Positions 60,860 to 64,000 of a stretch of DNA of 64,000 bases are shown in pieces. Under the pieces are notes generated by a model. That model ran no database searches, was not told where the DNA came from, and was given only the letters and a program-made list of their open reading frames with translations. This DNA is from an uncultured Campylobacter sp. GTDB lineage: Bacteria > Campylobacterota > Campylobacteria > Campylobacterales > Campylobacteraceae. A program made the translations under genes and the position numbers. Position 1 is the stretch's first letter, and each line of letters begins with the position of its first letter. The stretch is from the NCBI RefSeq assembly GCF_905373215.1, contig NZ_CAJPRT010000009.1, positions 7,016 through 71,015 on the forward strand, read 5' to 3'.

Positions 60860-62460
60860 ATTGCGAAAGCTTCGGTAGCTGCGGCAGCTGTACGCTCGGT
60901 GAGCCCTATGAGGATCAAATTTTATATAAAAAGCGTCTGATCGCCGATAAATTTAGAGATTTTTTTAACGGCGAGTTTGAGTTTTTTGCCTCGCAGCCGC
61001 AAAATTACCGCATCAGGGCGGAATTTGGCATCTGGCACGATATTTGGCATAGCGCATCTGATCTTGCATACACGATGGGCGGCGCACGCAGTAAGAAAAT
61101 TTTAATTAACGAATGCCCTAAAGTGGCGCTTCCTATCGCAAATTTAATGCCGCGGCTGCTAGAGGCGTTTAGGCGGAGCGAAGCTTTAAAAGAAAGGCTC
61201 TTCGGCGTCGAGTTTATCTCGTGCGCCAGCGGGATTTTGGCGACGCTGCTTTATCACAAGCGCCTGAGCAAGCGCGAACAGGAGGCGATTTGCGAGCTGG
61301 CGGGCAAGCTTGGCATCGGGGTTATGGCTCGCGCGCGCGGACAGAAGCTGTTAAGCGGCGAGCTAAGCCTCACAGACGAGCTTTGCGTGGACGGGCGAGT
61401 TTATAAATTTCGCTTCGGCGAAAATGCCTTCATCCAGCCCAACCGCGGCGTGAACGAAAAGATGATCGCCTGGGCGAGAAGCTGCGTGGACTTCGGCAAA
61501 GACGGCACGAGCGAAGTACGCGCCGCACAGAATTTCGCCGCAAAGAATTTTACTGAAAAAAATTTTGCCTCACGGAATTCCGCTGCGCAAAATTACGGCT
61601 GCGAGGAGTCCGCGCCACAGAATTCTACGGATAGAAATTCCGTTTCTGAAAATTCCGCCAAATTTGATGCCGCTTGCCGAAATTTCGTTAAAGCAAATTC
61701 TGCTCGCGCGGAGTTTAGCAGCGAAAATTACATTAAATTTAACCGTGCGTCCGCAGACGAAAGCTCTGCGGATGATAATTTCGCTCGTAAGGATTTGGAT
61801 GCGCAAAATTCCGCCTCGCAAAATTTCATCGAACAGAATTTGATCGCGCAAAATTTAGATTGCGAAAAGCATTGCGTGCAAAATTCAGCCCGCGAAAATT
61901 CCGTCGCGCAAAATTCGAGCTGCGAGCAGTCCGCCCCGCAAGATTCGAGCTGCGAAAAATATGCCGTGCGCCCAGAAAGCTCTGACGCGCGCGATCTGCT
62001 GGAGCTGTACTGCGGGCACGGCAACTTTACCATCCCGCTTGCGGCTAAATTTAACCGCGTGCTGGCGAGCGAAATTTCAAAAAGCTCGATTGCTAATGCG
62101 CGCATAAACTGCGAGCTCAACGGCGTTTGTAACGCGCAATTCGTTCGCCTTAGCGCGGATGAGCTGATGAGCGCGTTTGCGCGTAGGCGCGAGTTTGAGC
62201 GGCTAAAGGGGATCGATATTTTCGGCTACGATTTTTCGCACGTCTTGATCGATCCGCCGCGCGCGGGGCTGGAGCCTAGCGTGATTGATTTCATAAAAAA
62301 TTTTCAAAATTTGATCTACATCTCCTGTAACCCGCAGACGCTTTTTGAAAATTTACGCTCGCTTTGCACTACGCACGAGGTGCGTAGGTTTGCGATCTTC
62401 GATCAGTTCGCGCATACGGCGCATATCGAATGCGGCGTGCTGTTGCGGCGCAGAAGCTAG
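60856..62460 (+). CDS. trmA: tRNA (uracil-5-)-methyltransferase TrmA, with large insertion
   Basis: TrmA makes ribothymidine at position 54 of tRNA. Seen in order: CGSCTLGEPYEDQ near the N-terminus; YRIRAEFGIWHD (about 51-62); the RNA-binding FGENAFIQPNRGVN (about 190-203); the insert (about 218-372); SAM motif I ELYCGHGNFTIPLA (about 381-394); the DPPRAGL motif (about 471-477); and the catalytic cysteine in YISCNPQTLFENL (about 492-504). It has 534 residues against about 360 for the family. All catalytic residues flank the insert intact. Confidence 0.94.
   Translation: MNCESFGSCGSCTLGEPYEDQILYKKRLIADKFRDFFNGEFEFFASQPQNYRIRAEFGIWHDIWHSASDLAYTMGGARSKKILINECPKVALPIANLMPRLLEAFRRSEALKERLFGVEFISCASGILATLLYHKRLSKREQEAICELAGKLGIGVMARARGQKLLSGELSLTDELCVDGRVYKFRFGENAFIQPNRGVNEKMIAWARSCVDFGKDGTSEVRAAQNFAAKNFTEKNFASRNSAAQNYGCEESAPQNSTDRNSVSENSAKFDAACRNFVKANSARAEFSSENYIKFNRASADESSADDNFARKDLDAQNSASQNFIEQNLIAQNLDCEKHCVQNSARENSVAQNSSCEQSAPQDSSCEKYAVRPESSDARDLLELYCGHGNFTIPLAAKFNRVLASEISKSSIANARINCELNGVCNAQFVRLSADELMSAFARRREFERLKGIDIFGYDFSHVLIDPPRAGLEPSVIDFIKNFQNLIYISCNPQTLFENLRSLCTTHEVRRFAIFDQFAHTAHIECGVLLRRRS
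61505..61975 (+). repeat. Asn-Ser/Asn-Phe insertion in trmA, RAATTY-dense
   Basis: About 155 residues (AAQNFAAKNFTEKNFASRNS, DRNSVSENSAKFDA, AQNSASQNFIEQNLIAQN and so on) separate FIQPNRGVNEKMIAWARSC from motif I. I count 18 RAATTY hexamers between 61530 and 61917. The reading frame is the same as in priA and ybeY (xAA AAT TYn). Confidence 0.85.
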
Positions 62461-62527
62461 AGTGCGAGCCTAGAGCCGAAGTCGCGGATTTAAGCTGCGT
62501 GCGGGATAAAATTTCGCCTAAAATATG

Positions 62528-62533
62528 TATAAT
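62528..62533 (+). promoter_or_regulatory. -10 element (TATAAT) of ilvA
   Basis: TATGTATAATAAC lies about 30 bases before the ilvA ATG; GAAAGGAAA is the ribosome site. No leader peptide or T-box-like element is visible, so attenuation by branched-chain amino acids is not indicated. Confidence 0.55.
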
Positions 62534-62563
62534 AACAAAATTTAAAATTACGAAAGGAAATAG

Positions 62564-63775
62564 ATGGTTGATCTAAATAAAATCATCCAAGCAAAGCGCA
62601 CGATAAACGATTTCGTCTATAAAACGCCCTTTGCTCTGGCGCCGAAGCTCAGCAAGCTTTACGGCGCGGAAGTGTATCTCAAAAGCGAGAATTTGCAGCG
62701 CACCGGCGCATATAAGATTCGCGGCGCTTACAATAAAATTGCGCACCTAACGGATGAGGAGCGGGCACATGGAGTAATAGCCGCAAGCGCGGGCAATCAC
62801 GCACAAGGCGTAGCGATGAGCGCGCAAAAATTCGGCGTGCATGCTGTGATCGTAATGCCTGAGGCCACGCCGTTACTTAAGGTAAGCGGCACGAAGGCTC
62901 TGGGCGCAGAGATCATCCTAAAGGGCGATAATTTCGACGAGGCGTATGCGTTTGCGCTGGAATATGCGAAAGAGCATAATCTGACGTTCGTGCATCCCTT
63001 CAACGACGAGTTCGTCCAAGCGGGCCAAGGCACGATCGCGCTTGAGATGATCGAAGAGGTTGCAGATCTTGAATACATCGTCGTTCCGGTTGGTGGCGGC
63101 GGGCTTGCGACGGGGGTTTGCAGCTGCGCCAAGCAGATCAACCCGGATATCAAAATCATCGCCGTAGCCGCCAAGGGCGCGCCCGCGATGCACGATAGCT
63201 TCGTCGCGAAAAAGCCGCTAAATTCCAAATCCGTCCGCACCATCGCCGACGGCATCGCGGTGCGGGATACTAGCGAGATCACGCTTTCTACGATCATCGA
63301 GTGCGTCGATGAGTTCGTGCAGGTCGATGACGAGGAGATCGCAAGCGCGATACTCTATCTGCTCGAGCAGCAAAAAATCATTGTCGAGGGCGCGGGCGCG
63401 GCGGGCGTAGCGGCGCTGATGAACGCGAAATTTGCATTCCCCGCGGGCGCAAAGATCGGCATCATCCTAAGCGGCGGCAACATCGACGTGCAGATGCTAA
63501 ACATCATCATCGAAAAGGGTCTTATTAAATCGCACCGCAAGATGACGATCAATGTCACGCTCGTCGATAAGCCGGGCGCGCTTACCGGGCTTACCGAAAT
63601 TTTGCGCCGCGCCAACGCAAACATCGTCAAGATCGACTACGACCGCTTCTCGACCAATATCGAGTACGGCGACGCGCAGATTACGATCACGCTTGAGACC
63701 AAAGGCAAGGCTCATCAAGAGGACATCGCCTGGGCGCTAAAAAACGCAGGGTATGATTTTAGGGAGATTTTATAA
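62564..63775 (+). CDS. ilvA: threonine ammonia-lyase (threonine deaminase)
   Basis: IlvA converts threonine to 2-oxobutanoate, the first step to isoleucine. The PLP lysine lies in NLQRTGAYKIRGAYNK (about 44-59), with SAGNHAQGVA (about 76-85) and the phosphate-binding VPVGGGGLATG (about 174-184). The C-terminal ACT-like domain (about 325-403, KPGALTGLTEILRRANANIV) suggests allosteric control by an amino acid. It is complete and without insertion. It stands on its own promoter, 104 bases after trmA. Confidence 0.95.
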   Translation: MVDLNKIIQAKRTINDFVYKTPFALAPKLSKLYGAEVYLKSENLQRTGAYKIRGAYNKIAHLTDEERAHGVIAASAGNHAQGVAMSAQKFGVHAVIVMPEATPLLKVSGTKALGAEIILKGDNFDEAYAFALEYAKEHNLTFVHPFNDEFVQAGQGTIALEMIEEVADLEYIVVPVGGGGLATGVCSCAKQINPDIKIIAVAAKGAPAMHDSFVAKKPLNSKSVRTIADGIAVRDTSEITLSTIIECVDEFVQVDDEEIASAILYLLEQQKIIVEGAGAAGVAALMNAKFAFPAGAKIGIILSGGNIDVQMLNIIIEKGLIKSHRKMTINVTLVDKPGALTGLTEILRRANANIVKIDYDRFSTNIEYGDAQITITLETKGKAHQEDIAWALKNAGYDFREIL

Positions 63776-63831
63776 AATTACGCTGGAGTTTGTAAAATTT
63801 ATTTTCGCTCGTGAATTTACCCGAAATTGCC

Positions 63832-63877
63832 AAATTTACTCGCTGCATCCTGATCGCGGCTTGCAGCGGGTAAATTT
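63832..63877 (+). terminator. terminator candidate after ilvA
   Basis: AAATTTACTCGCTGCA and TGCAGCGGGTAAATTT form a 16-bp stem with one G-U pair around a 14-base loop, followed by TAAATTTT. It lies 57 bases after the ilvA stop and ends with an inverted pair of AAATTT words. No gene is seen from here to the right edge. Confidence 0.6.
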
Positions 63878-64000
63878 TAAATTTTGCCTCCATTTTATAT
63901 CCGTCGTGCCGAAACACTTTGCGGCTTGCGGTTTTAAATTTTATGTAGAATTTAAAATTCTAAATATGCGGCGCAAGCCGTTAAATAAAAATGCTCGAGC

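Overview
The window looks like a chromosomal segment of a Campylobacter (Campylobacterota) of relatively high GC content, of the C. gracilis type. The genus call rests on the gene set (FrdCAB fumarate reductase, class II DAHP synthase, an NhaC antiporter beside trmA and ilvA, a DHBP synthase with a dead GTP cyclohydrolase II domain) and on gene blocks that I recall from C. jejuni: mobB-fbp-small ORF; lipoprotein / slt-yggT-gltX / phosphoesterase-psd; methyltransferase-YkgJ-TPR-trpC-HIT; ankyrin-nhaC-trmA-ilvA. The species is an inference. No rRNA, tRNA, CRISPR array or insertion sequence was recognised.

Layout. 1-340 is the N-terminal part of a LysE-type exporter. 0.3-13.9 kb is a conserved housekeeping block: fbp, mobB, gltX, slt, mscL, a Crp-type regulator, a phosphoesterase and psd. 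It contains one long decayed beta-propeller gene. 13.9-17.2 kb holds a competence-type pseudopilin and priA. 17.3-19.6 kb and 21.9-23.3 kb are AT-richer accessory islets built from tandem gene duplications with decayed copies. 19.8-26.4 kb holds ybeY, queC, tsaD and creD. 26.5-30.6 kb is an iron or haem uptake locus: a TonB-dependent receptor divergent from exbB-exbD-tonB. 30.9-40.2 kb runs from an FAD oxidoreductase through trpC, a HIT protein, ribB and dinB. 40.9-45.3 kb holds lgt and frdCAB. 45.4-48.5 kb is accessory (membrane proteins, ankyrin protein). 48.8-56.9 kb holds rarD, DAHP synthase, acpS, a cyclophilin, yebC, copZ and copA. 57.2-63.8 kb holds an ankyrin protein, an NhaC antiporter, trmA and ilvA.

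The most striking property is not a single gene. The hexamer family RAATTY (AAATTT, AAATTC, GAATTT, GAATTC) saturates the non-coding DNA. It also fills long in-frame insertions inside otherwise conserved enzymes (PriA, QueC, TrmA, YbeY, a TrmN6-like methyltransferase, more weakly Psd). Hand counts give the same density, about 35-57 per kb, in an intergenic stretch and in four intragenic inserts. About 6 per kb occur in the PriA helicase core, and about 1 per kb is expected by chance. The words lie in all three reading frames (Asn-Ser/Asn-Phe, Glu-Phe/Lys-Phe, Glu-Ile-Ser), and inverted pairs form many of the apparent terminators. RAATTY is the methylated motif reported to mark self DNA for natural transformation in C. 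jejuni. I therefore propose that the words accumulate as a methylation-dependent uptake sequence that has inflated both spacers and proteins. That is an inference from sequence pattern and needs genome-wide testing.
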